The notes under the pieces are model-generated. The model worked only from the letters and a program-made list of their open reading frames with translations, searched no databases and was not told where the DNA came from. 64,000 nt of DNA, taken from assembly GCA_029262635.1 (NCBI GenBank), contig JAJCZA010000002.1:434001-498000 (forward strand), written 5' to 3'. How positions within the stretch are numbered: the first letter of the stretch is position 1; every line of letters starts with the position of its first letter. The DNA comes from Vampirovibrionales bacterium (lineage in GTDB: Bacteria > Cyanobacteriota > Vampirovibrionia > Vampirovibrionales > Vampirovibrionaceae). The translations under genes and the position numbers were made by a program. Positions 43,040-52,035 of the stretch are shown piece by piece.

Positions 43040-43748
43040 TAGAATAGGGAAGCAATTTTTCTTTGAGAAAGAGAGCTTGCTCTGGTTCGGTAAGCTGGGA
43101 AAGGTTTCTTGCATAAACGCTTTTGGCGATGCGCTTAGCCGTTTCCATATTCCCTCGGATGAGAGCGACATCTAAAGCCGTTTTGTTCTGCTTATTGGGG
43201 GCGTTAATGGCTTCGTCATTCATGACTTGAAGAAGGAGGGCAATAATGGGATCAATGCCATTGATGGCCGCCAGGTGCAAAGCGGTTTCGCCTTTTTTAT
43301 TCTGTGCGTTAATGGCTTCAATATTCATTCTTTCTAGTAGGTATTCCACGATAGGTGGGTTGCCTGATAAAACGGCGTGGTGCAACAGGGTCTCTCTGTT
43401 TTTATCTCTTGCATTGAGGGAGATATTACAGCCATCCGAGGGAAAGTTTTTGTATTTTAGAAAACTTTGAACTCGGTTAAGGCTAAGCGGATCTTCTTGC
43501 ATACGTTCGAAAAGAATTTGTTCGTTTGCGGTTAATTTGCGAGGCGGTTTTAGGATGTCGAGCACAAAATTCCAAAGCGTATTAGAAAGGCTTGGCGCAT
43601 TTTGGCTCAAGCTATGGCTTCCTGAGAAATGGAGCATCGGTTGATCTGTAGGGTGTTTTGCTGAGGCGTGTGGGTGAGTGAGCGCTACGGCAGTCGATAA
43701 TGGCGACTCTAATACCGGTCGGGGAGCAGGGGTCAGGGGTGCGAGCAT
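43029..43748 (-). CDS. ankyrin-repeat protein with F-S-G leader
   Basis: 239 residues from ATG 43748 (MLAPLTP), with GGAG nine bases upstream; the TTG at 43763 would add five residues. The first ~60 residues are Pro/Ser/His-rich and contain MLHFSGSHS, a leader like those of the M18 and tandem family proteins. Three ankyrin repeats follow (NRETLLHHAVLSGN, KGETALHLAAINGI, QNKTALDVALIRGN). Ankyrin repeats bind proteins. No signal peptide. Convergent with the M18 gene, sharing 11 bases. Confidence 0.85.
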   Translation of the reverse strand: MLAPLTPAPRPVLESPLSTAVALTHPHASAKHPTDQPMLHFSGSHSLSQNAPSLSNTLWNFVLDILKPPRKLTANEQILFERMQEDPLSLNRVQSFLKYKNFPSDGCNISLNARDKNRETLLHHAVLSGNPPIVEYLLERMNIEAINAQNKKGETALHLAAINGIDPIIALLLQVMNDEAINAPNKQNKTALDVALIRGNMETAKRIAKSVYARNLSQLTEPEQALFLKEKLLPYSINL

Positions 43749-43939
43749 AAAAAACGGCTCCAAAAGTAAGACTTTATAATGATAAATAAAACAAAATCGA
43801 AGTACAAATCTCTATTTTAATAGAGGTAAAGAAAGCAGTTACTTCATATGGATGATTCAGGAAAACGGTCTATGGGGTCTTTGGCGTGAATCATATAATA
43901 TAATAAGTGAAAGGTTAATTTGTAAACAGGAGACGTACT

Positions 43940-44869
43940 TTGGAGATCCGAGATTTAGACGGTAATGTGTTGGTTAAAATCGACGCTGATAATTTATTAA
44001 ACCTTTCCTTGGAAGGTTTAAAAGACGATGTGATTTTGGCGCGGGCCTCATTGCCCAATGCCGTTCTTTATCGAGCTGAGCTGCCAGGGTGCAACCTCTC
44101 TAAATGTAATCTGCGAAGTGCGAATGTCAGCCATTCCAATTTAGCGAACGCCGATTTGAGTCAGGCGATTTTAGGGAAGGCCAACTTCTCATTCGCTAAT
44201 CTGCAAGGGGCTAGCTTACGGGGTGCGGATCTTTCCTACGCGAATTTTCAAGGTGCCAATCTGGAAGGGGCTGATTTATCAAAGGCTGAAGCGTCGAATG
44301 CGAATTTTAAGAATGCGAATTTTATCAACGCCAACTTGAGCCAGGCAATTTTAGATAAGTCGGATCTGAGTTATGCGTGTCTTACAAATGCTGATTTATC
44401 CCGAGGGGTCTTTTATCGCTCCCACTGTGTTAAAGCCGATTTTTCAGAGGCAAATCTGGATTATGCGGATTTTGAAGGAACGGTTTTACTGCAGTGTATC
44501 TTTAATAATACCCGGATGAAGCAGTGCAACTTGAGAGAAGCGGATTTGAGTAAGGCTCTGTTGACACACGTCGAGCTTGAGTCGGCTAACTTGAATGGCT
44601 CGAATTTAACGGATGTTAAACTGTTGGACTGTAATTTACTTCGAGCCAATATGATGTACACTCTCTTTAAAGGTGGGGATCTACGGGGGTCCAACTTCCG
44701 GAAAGGGGAGTTTGTGGGTGCTAATTTTATGATGGCACAACTACAGAATACGAAATTTGAGGGCAGTCAGATTAAAGGGGCTCACTTGAAGGGTGCCTAT
44801 TACGATAATGAGACGATTTTCCCTCCAAGGTTTGAGCCAGAAGATTTCGGTATGCTGAAATCCTCTTAA
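43940..44869 (+). CDS. pentapeptide-repeat protein
   Basis: 309 residues from TTG 43940, supported by AGGAG eight bases upstream. From about residue 35 to 280 the sequence is a nearly unbroken A(D/N)LxX array (ANLQGASLRGADLSYANFQG and so on), which folds as a right-handed square beta-helix. Such proteins can mimic DNA or serve as scaffolds; no specific role is visible. No signal peptide. A decayed copy of the dispersed repeat follows its stop. Confidence 0.9.
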   Translation: MEIRDLDGNVLVKIDADNLLNLSLEGLKDDVILARASLPNAVLYRAELPGCNLSKCNLRSANVSHSNLANADLSQAILGKANFSFANLQGASLRGADLSYANFQGANLEGADLSKAEASNANFKNANFINANLSQAILDKSDLSYACLTNADLSRGVFYRSHCVKADFSEANLDYADFEGTVLLQCIFNNTRMKQCNLREADLSKALLTHVELESANLNGSNLTDVKLLDCNLLRANMMYTLFKGGDLRGSNFRKGEFVGANFMMAQLQNTKFEGSQIKGAHLKGAYYDNETIFPPRFEPEDFGMLKSS

Positions 44870-44889
44870 TTGGCTAGTTTAAAGGTGTT

Positions 44890-44915
44890 GTCATTTCCGC
44901 TTTCGTGGGAATGAC
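44890..44915. repeat. dispersed palindromic repeat, decayed copy
   Basis: GTCATTTCCGC...GTGGGAATGAC, the palindromic core seen at 4277, 11649 and 12893 with two mismatches. It lies between the convergent pentapeptide and mnmA genes. Confidence 0.65.
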
Positions 44916-44958
44916 AGAGAAGAACAAGAAAAACCCAAACGGACCCATTATCGGAAAT

Positions 44959-46140
44959 TCACAGAGTGACCGGTTCTGTTTTTTCACAATAGAGATCGGG
45001 CAAGTCTTTTTGAGAAGTCGGGTCAAAGGGTTTATGGCGCAGGTATTTCTCAATGTAGCCACCACCCCATAGTTCGGTAAACGTAGGGTCGTAGAAGCCG
45101 CAAATTTGCCCTGGCGTAACAGCGGACATAGGTTCATCCAGTTTGACGAGAAGACTATCTGCTTGCCCAACGGGGTTCGGGTAGACACTGGCTGGAACGG
45201 GAGGGCTATTATAACGAATTTTGGCCATGACACGTAGAGGACGCTGGGTAAAAGCGTGTACTTCCGGGTGAAGCCAATGGGTAGAGAGGACTTTAAATTC
45301 ATCGGTTTCCAAATGCCACTTGTCACCAACATAGACCCGGTTTGTGCGAGGGTCAATTTTAATAACGTAAATCGGTCGATTGGCGGCGACTTTAACCCCT
45401 TTACGCTGGCCAATGGTAAAGCCAAAGCATCCTTCGTGTTGACCCAGTACTTCGCCGGTGTCGATGTCCACGATGTCGCCGGGTTGACTGCCTTGCAAGT
45501 TTTTCATGTAGTTGGCGTGGCCGTCTAATACGAAGCAAATGTCCTGACTCTCTTTGCCGTCGGCTTCGGGAATATTGATAGAACGGGCCATGGCAACGAC
45601 TTCAGGCTTGGTCATATGGCCAAGGGGAAATAAGGCGTGTTCGAAGTCTTTCAGGCGCACCCGAGACATCATATAAGTTTGATCCTTGCGATTATCAATC
45701 GAGCGAAACACTTTGAGCCGAGGGCCGGATCGGTCGATTTGAGCGTAATGACCGGTGGCGACGTAGTCGGCATTAAGTTTTTCCTGGGCGTAAGCCACTA
45801 GCTTTTCCCATTTAACGTACTGATTACACTCGACGCATGGGTTCGGCGTCAGGCCGGCGGTGTAAGAGTCATTATAGTAGTCCATGACGTAGTGAGAGAA
45901 CTCGGCCCGGAGATCAACCGTATCGTAGGGGATATTTAGAGACTCACACATCCGCCCTGCATTAATCAGAGCGTCGTTACAGCATTTTCCTGGGCCGTTT
46001 AGCGTCCAGGCCGTGAACCCAATGACCTCATGTCCGGCCTGGGCCATCAGGTAAGCCACCATATTACTGTCCACGCCGCCGCTCATGGCAACGGCAATGC
46101 GTTTTCGTTTGGTGGGGAGTGTGTTTTCCAGAGGAGGCAT
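44959..46140 (-). CDS. mnmA: tRNA-uridine 2-sulfurtransferase
   Basis: 393 residues. ATP-binding loop AMSGGVDS (about 18-25), catalytic Cys in NPCVECNQYVKW and second Cys in ESQDICFV, plus the C-terminal domain with GFTIGQRKG and TPGQICGFYD. It thiolates the wobble uridine of Lys, Glu and Gln tRNAs. A cysteine pair (KCC) near residue 52 is additional to the standard active-site pair. Monocistronic; convergent with the pentapeptide gene. Confidence 0.95.
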   Translation of the reverse strand: MPPLENTLPTKRKRIAVAMSGGVDSNMVAYLMAQAGHEVIGFTAWTLNGPGKCCNDALINAGRMCESLNIPYDTVDLRAEFSHYVMDYYNDSYTAGLTPNPCVECNQYVKWEKLVAYAQEKLNADYVATGHYAQIDRSGPRLKVFRSIDNRKDQTYMMSRVRLKDFEHALFPLGHMTKPEVVAMARSINIPEADGKESQDICFVLDGHANYMKNLQGSQPGDIVDIDTGEVLGQHEGCFGFTIGQRKGVKVAANRPIYVIKIDPRTNRVYVGDKWHLETDEFKVLSTHWLHPEVHAFTQRPLRVMAKIRYNSPPVPASVYPNPVGQADSLLVKLDEPMSAVTPGQICGFYDPTFTELWGGGYIEKYLRHKPFDPTSQKDLPDLYCEKTEPVTL

Positions 46141-46205
46141 AAAAGGAAAACCTCGAGAGGGGTTGGGCTTGTTTCAGGGTGGCGTTATTTTGCCATAATC
46201 CGGGT

Positions 46206-46244
46206 AAAAAAGCGATCGGGTGGAATGAGTCGACCCGATCGCTT
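46206..46244 (-). terminator. intrinsic terminator
   Basis: AAGCGATCGGGT pairs with ACCCGATCGCTT over an 11-base loop. On the minus strand it is followed by a T run (A at 46206-46210), ending the permease transcript. Confidence 0.9.
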
Positions 46245-46289
46245 ACTTTGGCAGGAAAAGAATGGAGAGATATTCGATGGGCTTAGTGA

Positions 46290-47939
46290 CTAAGCCAAAT
46301 CAATATCGCCATCCAAATCTTCCTGGTTCATTTTGCTGTTCCAGAAGCCGTAGCCGAAATAAAGAGCCATACCCAATAGGAACCAGCCAATGGTGACAAC
46401 CCAGGTGGTACTGGGTAAGCCGCCAATTACGTTTAAGTGACCGTTAGAGAATGTGGGAATACCAAACATAACAGCCAAACAGCCCAGAGCCCCTAAGATG
46501 GGAACCGTAATGCCCAAAGGTGCTCGGAAAGGACGCTTTCGATCCGGATCCGTGTATCGGAGTAGGAGAACGCCGATACAGACGATGAGGAAAGCGCCTA
46601 ACGTACCAATGTTGCACATTTCAGCCAGCAGGGTAATGGGAAGTAGCCCGGAACCAATGGCGACAAATAGTCCGACAATAATGGTACAAATATGGGGTGT
46701 TTTGTACTTTGGGTGGATTTTAGAGAGCATGTTCGGCAGTAATCCATCCCGTGAAATGGCGAAAAAGATTCGAGTACCGGCCATTTGAAGTACTAAAAGG
46801 ACGGAGGTTAATCCGGCAATAGCGCCAATACTGATGATTTCCGAAGCAAACGGAATATTCATAGCGTACATGGCCCCGGTAACCGCGGCTTCTTTATTGA
46901 TTTGGTCCAGCGGGACAATGGCGGTAATAGCTGAAGTGACCAGAATATAGAGAATCGTACAGATGATGAGCGAACCAATAATTCCGATGGGAAGGTCGCG
47001 TGATGGGTTTTTTGTTTCCTCGGCAGCGGCGGCAACGGCATCAAAGCCAATGTAGGCAAAGAAGATGAGAGATGATCCGGTGACAATGCCTTCAAAACCA
47101 TTAGGGGCAAAGGTGTTCCACCCATCCGCAAACCAGTTGGTCTGAACGGTGGCCATGTTTTCCGGGGCGCCAAAGATAAAGAATCCGGCGGCGGCGATGA
47201 AAAGCAGGATAACACCGGTTTTCATAAAGACCATAGCGGTTGCCATCTTCGCGCTTTCGGAAACACCGAACATCAACAGTGCGGTAATGGCCATGACCAC
47301 AAGGAAAGCAGGGATGTTAAAAGCGCCCTGAACCAGAAGGATTTCGGTTGATTCTGTAAAGGGAATCGTGAAAGGGATGGCTTTTAGCAGGATTTCTGGG
47401 TTAGCGGCGTCTAGGGAATGAACGGTTTCAAAGGTGTTACCGGTGAGAAATGCGGGGATCTGAATGTGAAAGGAGTGCTCTAGAAACTCTTTGACCGTTC
47501 CGGTCCAGCCAACCGCAACGGCCATGTTGCCAACACCATATTCAAGAACCAGTGCCCAACCAATGATCCAGGCGATAAATTCGCCCATGGTCGAGAAGGC
47601 GTAGGTATAAGCCGAGCCTGAAATAGGAACCATTGATGCGAATTCAGAATAGCACAGGGCGCAGAAAGAGCAGACAACCCCGGTAATAACGAAAGACAGG
47701 GTTAATGCCGGGCCAGCAGCCAAATGAGTAGCGGATCCGGCGGCGGCGGCGCCGGTTAGGACAAAAATTCCTGCGCCGATCATGGCGCCAACACCGAAAA
47801 TAACCAAGTCAAAAGCGGATAGCGTTTTCTCCAGCTGATGTTCTTGATTTTGTGACTCTTCCAGTATTTTGTCCAGATTTTTGCGTCTGAATAATCGGGT
47901 AAGAAGTGAAGCTTGTTTAACCCCTGTGATTCCTGACAT
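46290..47939 (-). CDS. APC-superfamily amino-acid permease (cationic type)
   Basis: 549 residues with about 13 hydrophobic helices. The signature GVGAMIGAGIFVLTG in helix 1, PISGSAYTYAF in helix 3, and FFAYIGFDAVAAAAEETKNPSRD in the middle mark the APC family, closest in style to bacterial cationic amino acid transporters (YfnA/CAT). It imports amino acids by proton symport. The substrate cannot be fixed from sequence. It stands alone, followed by a terminator. Confidence 0.9.
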   Translation of the reverse strand: MSGITGVKQASLLTRLFRRKNLDKILEESQNQEHQLEKTLSAFDLVIFGVGAMIGAGIFVLTGAAAAGSATHLAAGPALTLSFVITGVVCSFCALCYSEFASMVPISGSAYTYAFSTMGEFIAWIIGWALVLEYGVGNMAVAVGWTGTVKEFLEHSFHIQIPAFLTGNTFETVHSLDAANPEILLKAIPFTIPFTESTEILLVQGAFNIPAFLVVMAITALLMFGVSESAKMATAMVFMKTGVILLFIAAAGFFIFGAPENMATVQTNWFADGWNTFAPNGFEGIVTGSSLIFFAYIGFDAVAAAAEETKNPSRDLPIGIIGSLIICTILYILVTSAITAIVPLDQINKEAAVTGAMYAMNIPFASEIISIGAIAGLTSVLLVLQMAGTRIFFAISRDGLLPNMLSKIHPKYKTPHICTIIVGLFVAIGSGLLPITLLAEMCNIGTLGAFLIVCIGVLLLRYTDPDRKRPFRAPLGITVPILGALGCLAVMFGIPTFSNGHLNVIGGLPSTTWVVTIGWFLLGMALYFGYGFWNSKMNQEDLDGDIDLA

Positions 47940-48224
47940 ATAATGAAACCCCTATTACTACGGCCAATATTACTTGAGTTTATAGTTTTATCATAAACAC
48001 TCATGGAGATTAAGTGCTGTGAAGAACTGTAAGTGCAAATTACCCCTCTTTTGTAACGATCTTTTTACGAATTGCTCATTCAACCTGATGAAATCGTGTT
48101 TTTAGACGATTAGAAAGATAGGGATTCCGGGAAAAATTAAAGTAAGCGCTTTTATAAGATCGGGAGTGTGAGCCGGACTTATAAATCCCTTAAGGCCGTA
48201 AACAATAGGGACTCGATGAAGTAA

Positions 48225-49976
48225 ATGGGTATTACATTCGGTGGAATTAGTTCAGGCTTACCGGTTGACGATATTATCAGTCAGTTAATCGCTGTCGAGC
48301 GTCGCCCCATTAATCTGATTCAACAACGAATCGCTGACCTAAATGTGAATCAGGCCCAATTTACCGGAGCAGGGGATCGGGCGAGTACCCTTTTAGCGAC
48401 ACTTCAGAAACTGACGGCTCAATCCGTTTTGGATGAAAACCTGTTTGATGCCAAGTCAGCCACCTCGTCCAACGAATCTGTCGCGACGGCGACGGCTGAT
48501 GAAACAGCAGCTTCGCAGAATATTAAACTGGAAGTTACAAGTCTGGCGACGCAAACAGCGGCGCAAAGCCTGGCTCCTGTGGGTTCAGTGATTACTGGGG
48601 TGAGTCCGTTATCGGATGTGGCGCAGGGAAATGTGACCAATGGTGACTTTACGGTTTTTGTCAATGGTGTTGCGAGTACGGTTACCGTGGATAACACGCA
48701 GGATGTCAACAGTGTGTTGTCCCAGATTAGTGCGATTGCTGGCATTACAGGTGCTTCCGTGGCGGGTGGTCAAATTCAGGTCACTTATGGGGCCGGAACC
48801 AATGTTCAATTGGGGGGCAATGGCGATACCAGTAATTTTCTCGATGTCACCTTCCTGAAAACAGGAACCCAGACCGCCACGGATATTACCAGCTCTAGTG
48901 TGCTTTCAGGTATTAATTTGGGAGTGGATGTGGGAACCGCCGCTGCCAATATTGCGGCAGGACCCGTGACGGCGGGTACCTTTATCATTGGTACGGCTAC
49001 GTTTGACTCTACCGGGAAGAGCATGGGTGAGCTGATTACCGAGATTAACAATTCAACGGACGCCAATGTGACGGCTTCGTTTAATATTGCACAAAATCGC
49101 TTTGAGTTGATTTCAAAAGACACCGGCAGTGCCATGATTAATTTGGCCGACGGCACCGGGGATTTTCTGACAAAAATGGGCCTGATTTCCGGCGTGGATA
49201 CGACGGCATCCCAAACGGCCGGGAGTAACGCGGAAATTATTGTTAACGGGTCAACGATCTTCAGTTCATCCAATACGGTTACGGCGGGAATTACGGGTTT
49301 AACTGGTGTTACGCTGGAGTTAACAGGAACCACAGCAGGCACACCCATTGATATTGATGTTGCCCAGGATAGTACTGAACTGGTCGCGACGCTGAATGAG
49401 TTTATTTCGAATATGAACGGCTTGATTTCCTTTATCGACGAACAGATGGATCCGGAAAGTGATAATGCCGCTTTAAAAAGAGAAAGTGGCTTGCGGCGGT
49501 TTCGGGATAGTTTGCGACGGACCACATCGGATGCAGTGGCCGGGTTAACCACGTTTTCTTCACTGGGCCTTGTGGGGATTTCCACCGGGCCGGTTACCGG
49601 GACGGCAGGGGCTTCGTCAACGTTTCAGTTGAATGAGGCCGAGTTTGCGGACGCACTGGCACAGAATCCGTCAGAAGTTCGGGAACTGATGACCGGGACT
49701 AATGGAATTTTTACTCAACTTCAGGCTACGGTTGATAACGCCTTGCATGATGATCCGGATCCGACACTGGATGGGTTGTTTGCTTCGCATACGACGGCGA
49801 TACAAAACCGGGTGGAAAGTCTGAATAACCAGATTGATCGGGCTGAAATTAGGCTGGAACGAAGAGAAGCACTGCTTCGTCAGCAGTTTACCGTTATGGA
49901 GCAGCTCATTGCTCAATCGCAGAATCAGGGGAGCGCTCTGGCTGGACTTGCGGCCCAATTATCAGGCGGCAACTAA
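48225..49976 (+). CDS. fliD: flagellar hook-associated protein 2 (filament cap)
   Basis: 583 residues. The N-terminal FliD domain (MGITFGGISSGLPVDDIISQL...ERRPINLIQ) and the C-terminal helical domain (VESLNNQIDRAEIRLERREALLRQQFTVME) frame a Ser/Thr/Ala-rich variable middle. FliD is exported through the flagellum and caps the filament, guiding flagellin assembly. No fliS, fliT or flagellin is adjacent, so the flagellar set is split in this genome. The 285 bases upstream hold no clear promoter. Regulatory genes (receiver-like, HDOD) follow on the same strand. Confidence 0.93.
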   Translation: MGITFGGISSGLPVDDIISQLIAVERRPINLIQQRIADLNVNQAQFTGAGDRASTLLATLQKLTAQSVLDENLFDAKSATSSNESVATATADETAASQNIKLEVTSLATQTAAQSLAPVGSVITGVSPLSDVAQGNVTNGDFTVFVNGVASTVTVDNTQDVNSVLSQISAIAGITGASVAGGQIQVTYGAGTNVQLGGNGDTSNFLDVTFLKTGTQTATDITSSSVLSGINLGVDVGTAAANIAAGPVTAGTFIIGTATFDSTGKSMGELITEINNSTDANVTASFNIAQNRFELISKDTGSAMINLADGTGDFLTKMGLISGVDTTASQTAGSNAEIIVNGSTIFSSSNTVTAGITGLTGVTLELTGTTAGTPIDIDVAQDSTELVATLNEFISNMNGLISFIDEQMDPESDNAALKRESGLRRFRDSLRRTTSDAVAGLTTFSSLGLVGISTGPVTGTAGASSTFQLNEAEFADALAQNPSEVRELMTGTNGIFTQLQATVDNALHDDPDPTLDGLFASHTTAIQNRVESLNNQIDRAEIRLERREALLRQQFTVMEQLIAQSQNQGSALAGLAAQLSGGN

Positions 49977-50151
49977 GGCGCGAAATTAAAATAGAGCGAA
50001 TCTGGGAGTGTTTTTGGAGTGTTTATAGGCTGGCGCTCCTTCATTGGGTTGATTTTGGTCTGAAATCCCTTTGGGAACTTTAAGTTTCCTGAGTCTAACG
50101 TCGATAGCATGGGTGTGACCCAAAAAAGGCGCCCCGCAGGAGGTTATCGGT

Positions 50152-50982
50152 ATGTTTGGCTTAAAGCGTTCATCAAATAATAAACCATTGCCTAAACCTT
50201 TTGAGGTTTCTCAGCGAGCTAAGACAAAGCTTTTACCGGAAGGGCTTCAGTTGGTGGCTCGGGAAGATGTGTTTTCTCTTCAGGGAGACCATCCGGTGCT
50301 GTTGATTCGTGCCGGGAAAGTGGTGGGCGAAGAGTTGTTTTCCAAACTGGTTCGTTATGGCGTCAATCCAGAGCAGTTTGTGTTAAAGCCCATTGCGAGT
50401 GAGAACGAATCGCCTGTTTCTCATGCTGTTAACCGCCAGGAAAAATCCGGAGATGAGGGCCATACGACCTCAGAAAAAACACTGGAATCTGAGCGGTCAA
50501 ATTTTAAAAAAACGATCAATCCGATGACGGATCTGAAAGCAGAGTGGTCAGGAACCAATTTAATCCGCAATAAAATTGTGATTTACGAACCGGATGCCCG
50601 GAGTTTGAAACGTATTGTCGACGGCTTGGTAATGAGCGGTGTTTACCTCGGTGATATTTATCCGGTGAGAACGTCAGGAGAGCTAGAGCCTTCTATTTTA
50701 AAGCATGAGCCGATTATGGTATTTGTTGATCCATCGTTTCATGTGGAGACGAGTCTCTTTCCCCGACTGAAAACCCTGAGACGGGATTATGGCATCGAGC
50801 ATATTCTGCTGACCTTGTCGGTTTCCAGACAGGATCAGGATAAACGGAATCAATGGATGGATAAAGCGGAGCGCTCTGGCATTGATGTGCTGTTTAAGCC
50901 AATGAACCCTTTTGCCTTGACGCCTTACGTTGATTTCTATAAAACACGTCAAGGACTTCGTCAGGACATGACGTCCCACTAG
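50152..50982 (+). CDS. receiver-like regulatory protein
   Basis: 276 residues. The N-terminal part (about 10-85) looks like a small signalling domain (LLPEGLQLVAREDVFS...VLLIRAGKVVG). After a charged linker, residues ~140-265 follow a response-regulator receiver outline: IVIYEPDARSLKRIV (with only one acidic residue where two are usual), IMVFVDPSF where the phosphoacceptor Asp would be, and a conserved Lys-Pro in VLFKPMNPF. It may be a degenerate receiver with altered phosphorylation. GCAGGAGG precedes the ATG. It lies between fliD and an HDOD gene. Confidence 0.65.
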   Translation: MFGLKRSSNNKPLPKPFEVSQRAKTKLLPEGLQLVAREDVFSLQGDHPVLLIRAGKVVGEELFSKLVRYGVNPEQFVLKPIASENESPVSHAVNRQEKSGDEGHTTSEKTLESERSNFKKTINPMTDLKAEWSGTNLIRNKIVIYEPDARSLKRIVDGLVMSGVYLGDIYPVRTSGELEPSILKHEPIMVFVDPSFHVETSLFPRLKTLRRDYGIEHILLTLSVSRQDQDKRNQWMDKAERSGIDVLFKPMNPFALTPYVDFYKTRQGLRQDMTSH

Positions 50983-51064
50983 CGTTTTGGGGCCCTTCCC
51001 TTTTTAAGGAGAACTGGCAAGAGCTACCCACTCTTTGAATTATTCTTTATAATCGTTTTATTAA

Positions 51065-51985
51065 ATGAAAACTGAATCGGACGTTGATTCCCACCTTATG
51101 GCTGATCTATTTAAGTCAGGCTCCTATGAAATTATCCTGAAGCGTATTCGGGATATTCCCTCATTGCCGGAGGTGGTTAATCGTATTGTAGAGATCATGG
51201 CGAAACCCAACACCCCGGCTTCGGAAATTGCCCGGTTGATTTCCTATGACCCAGGGTTGACTTCTAAGGTGCTGCGGATGACCAACTCGGCGGCCTATGG
51301 TTTTCAACGGCAGATTAGCTCTGTTCAGCATGGGATTATGATTCTGGGGTTTAACACGGTTCGAGGGCTGGTGCTCAGCGCCAGTATCTTTAAAATGTTT
51401 GAGGGGGCGGCTGGAACGAGTGGTCTGGACCATAAAAAGTTCTGGGAACATTCCATGTCAACGGCCATTGTCTCTCGTTTGGTCGCGGATGAACTTCGTT
51501 TACCCGGGATGGATGATGCCTTCAGTGCAGGGATGTTGCATGACATTGGGAAGGTCGTGTTGGATGTTTACTTCAAGAAGTATTACGAGCTTGTATTGCA
51601 GACTGCTCAAGAAAATCGGCGCCCGGTTCATGGGGATTCCTTTCTCCAGGTTGAACAGCATGTATTAGGGACGGATCATTCGGAAATCGGGGCGTTTTTG
51701 GCCAATAAATGGAAGTTACCGATGACGATTACCGAGGTGATTCAATATCACCACCGCCCCCATGAGGCCGAACATTCGGCTTCGTTGGTGTATGTGGTGG
51801 CGTTGGCCAATGAGTTAGTGCGCGTTCATTTTTTACATCAAGGCATTTTTCAACAAAGCTTCTTTTCTCAGGGCGTGCTGGAATTCTTGAATTTGGAAGA
51901 CGAGCAAATCATGGCACTTCAGTCTCGGGTTAAAGAAGAACTGGAAAGCATTGATGAATTGCTTTCTTCGCTTTCCAACGCCTAA
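51065..51985 (+). CDS. HDOD-domain signalling protein
   Basis: 306 residues. The HDOD domain covers about 20-220: DIPSLPEVVNRI, SYDPGLTSKVLRMTNSAAYGF, LGFNTVRGLVLS, and a metal-dependent-hydrolase remnant AGMLHDIGKVVLDVYF. HDOD proteins occur in signalling chains controlling motility and cell behaviour. TATAAT at 51048-51053 lies so close to the ATG that the message may be nearly leaderless, and no ribosome site is visible. Neighbouring genes suggest a link with motility. Confidence 0.9.
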   Translation: MKTESDVDSHLMADLFKSGSYEIILKRIRDIPSLPEVVNRIVEIMAKPNTPASEIARLISYDPGLTSKVLRMTNSAAYGFQRQISSVQHGIMILGFNTVRGLVLSASIFKMFEGAAGTSGLDHKKFWEHSMSTAIVSRLVADELRLPGMDDAFSAGMLHDIGKVVLDVYFKKYYELVLQTAQENRRPVHGDSFLQVEQHVLGTDHSEIGAFLANKWKLPMTITEVIQYHHRPHEAEHSASLVYVVALANELVRVHFLHQGIFQQSFFSQGVLEFLNLEDEQIMALQSRVKEELESIDELLSSLSNA

Positions 51986-52035
51986 ATTTTTGATTTGGCG
52001 TTAAAGAATCATTCAGGATTGGTCGATGAAAGGGT

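Noticed and set aside
48806-49585. 259-codon open frame antisense to fliD
   Set aside because: It lies fully inside fliD, whose Ala/Thr/Ser-rich codons keep the opposite strand open. The product lacks any recognisable pattern and there is no ribosome site.
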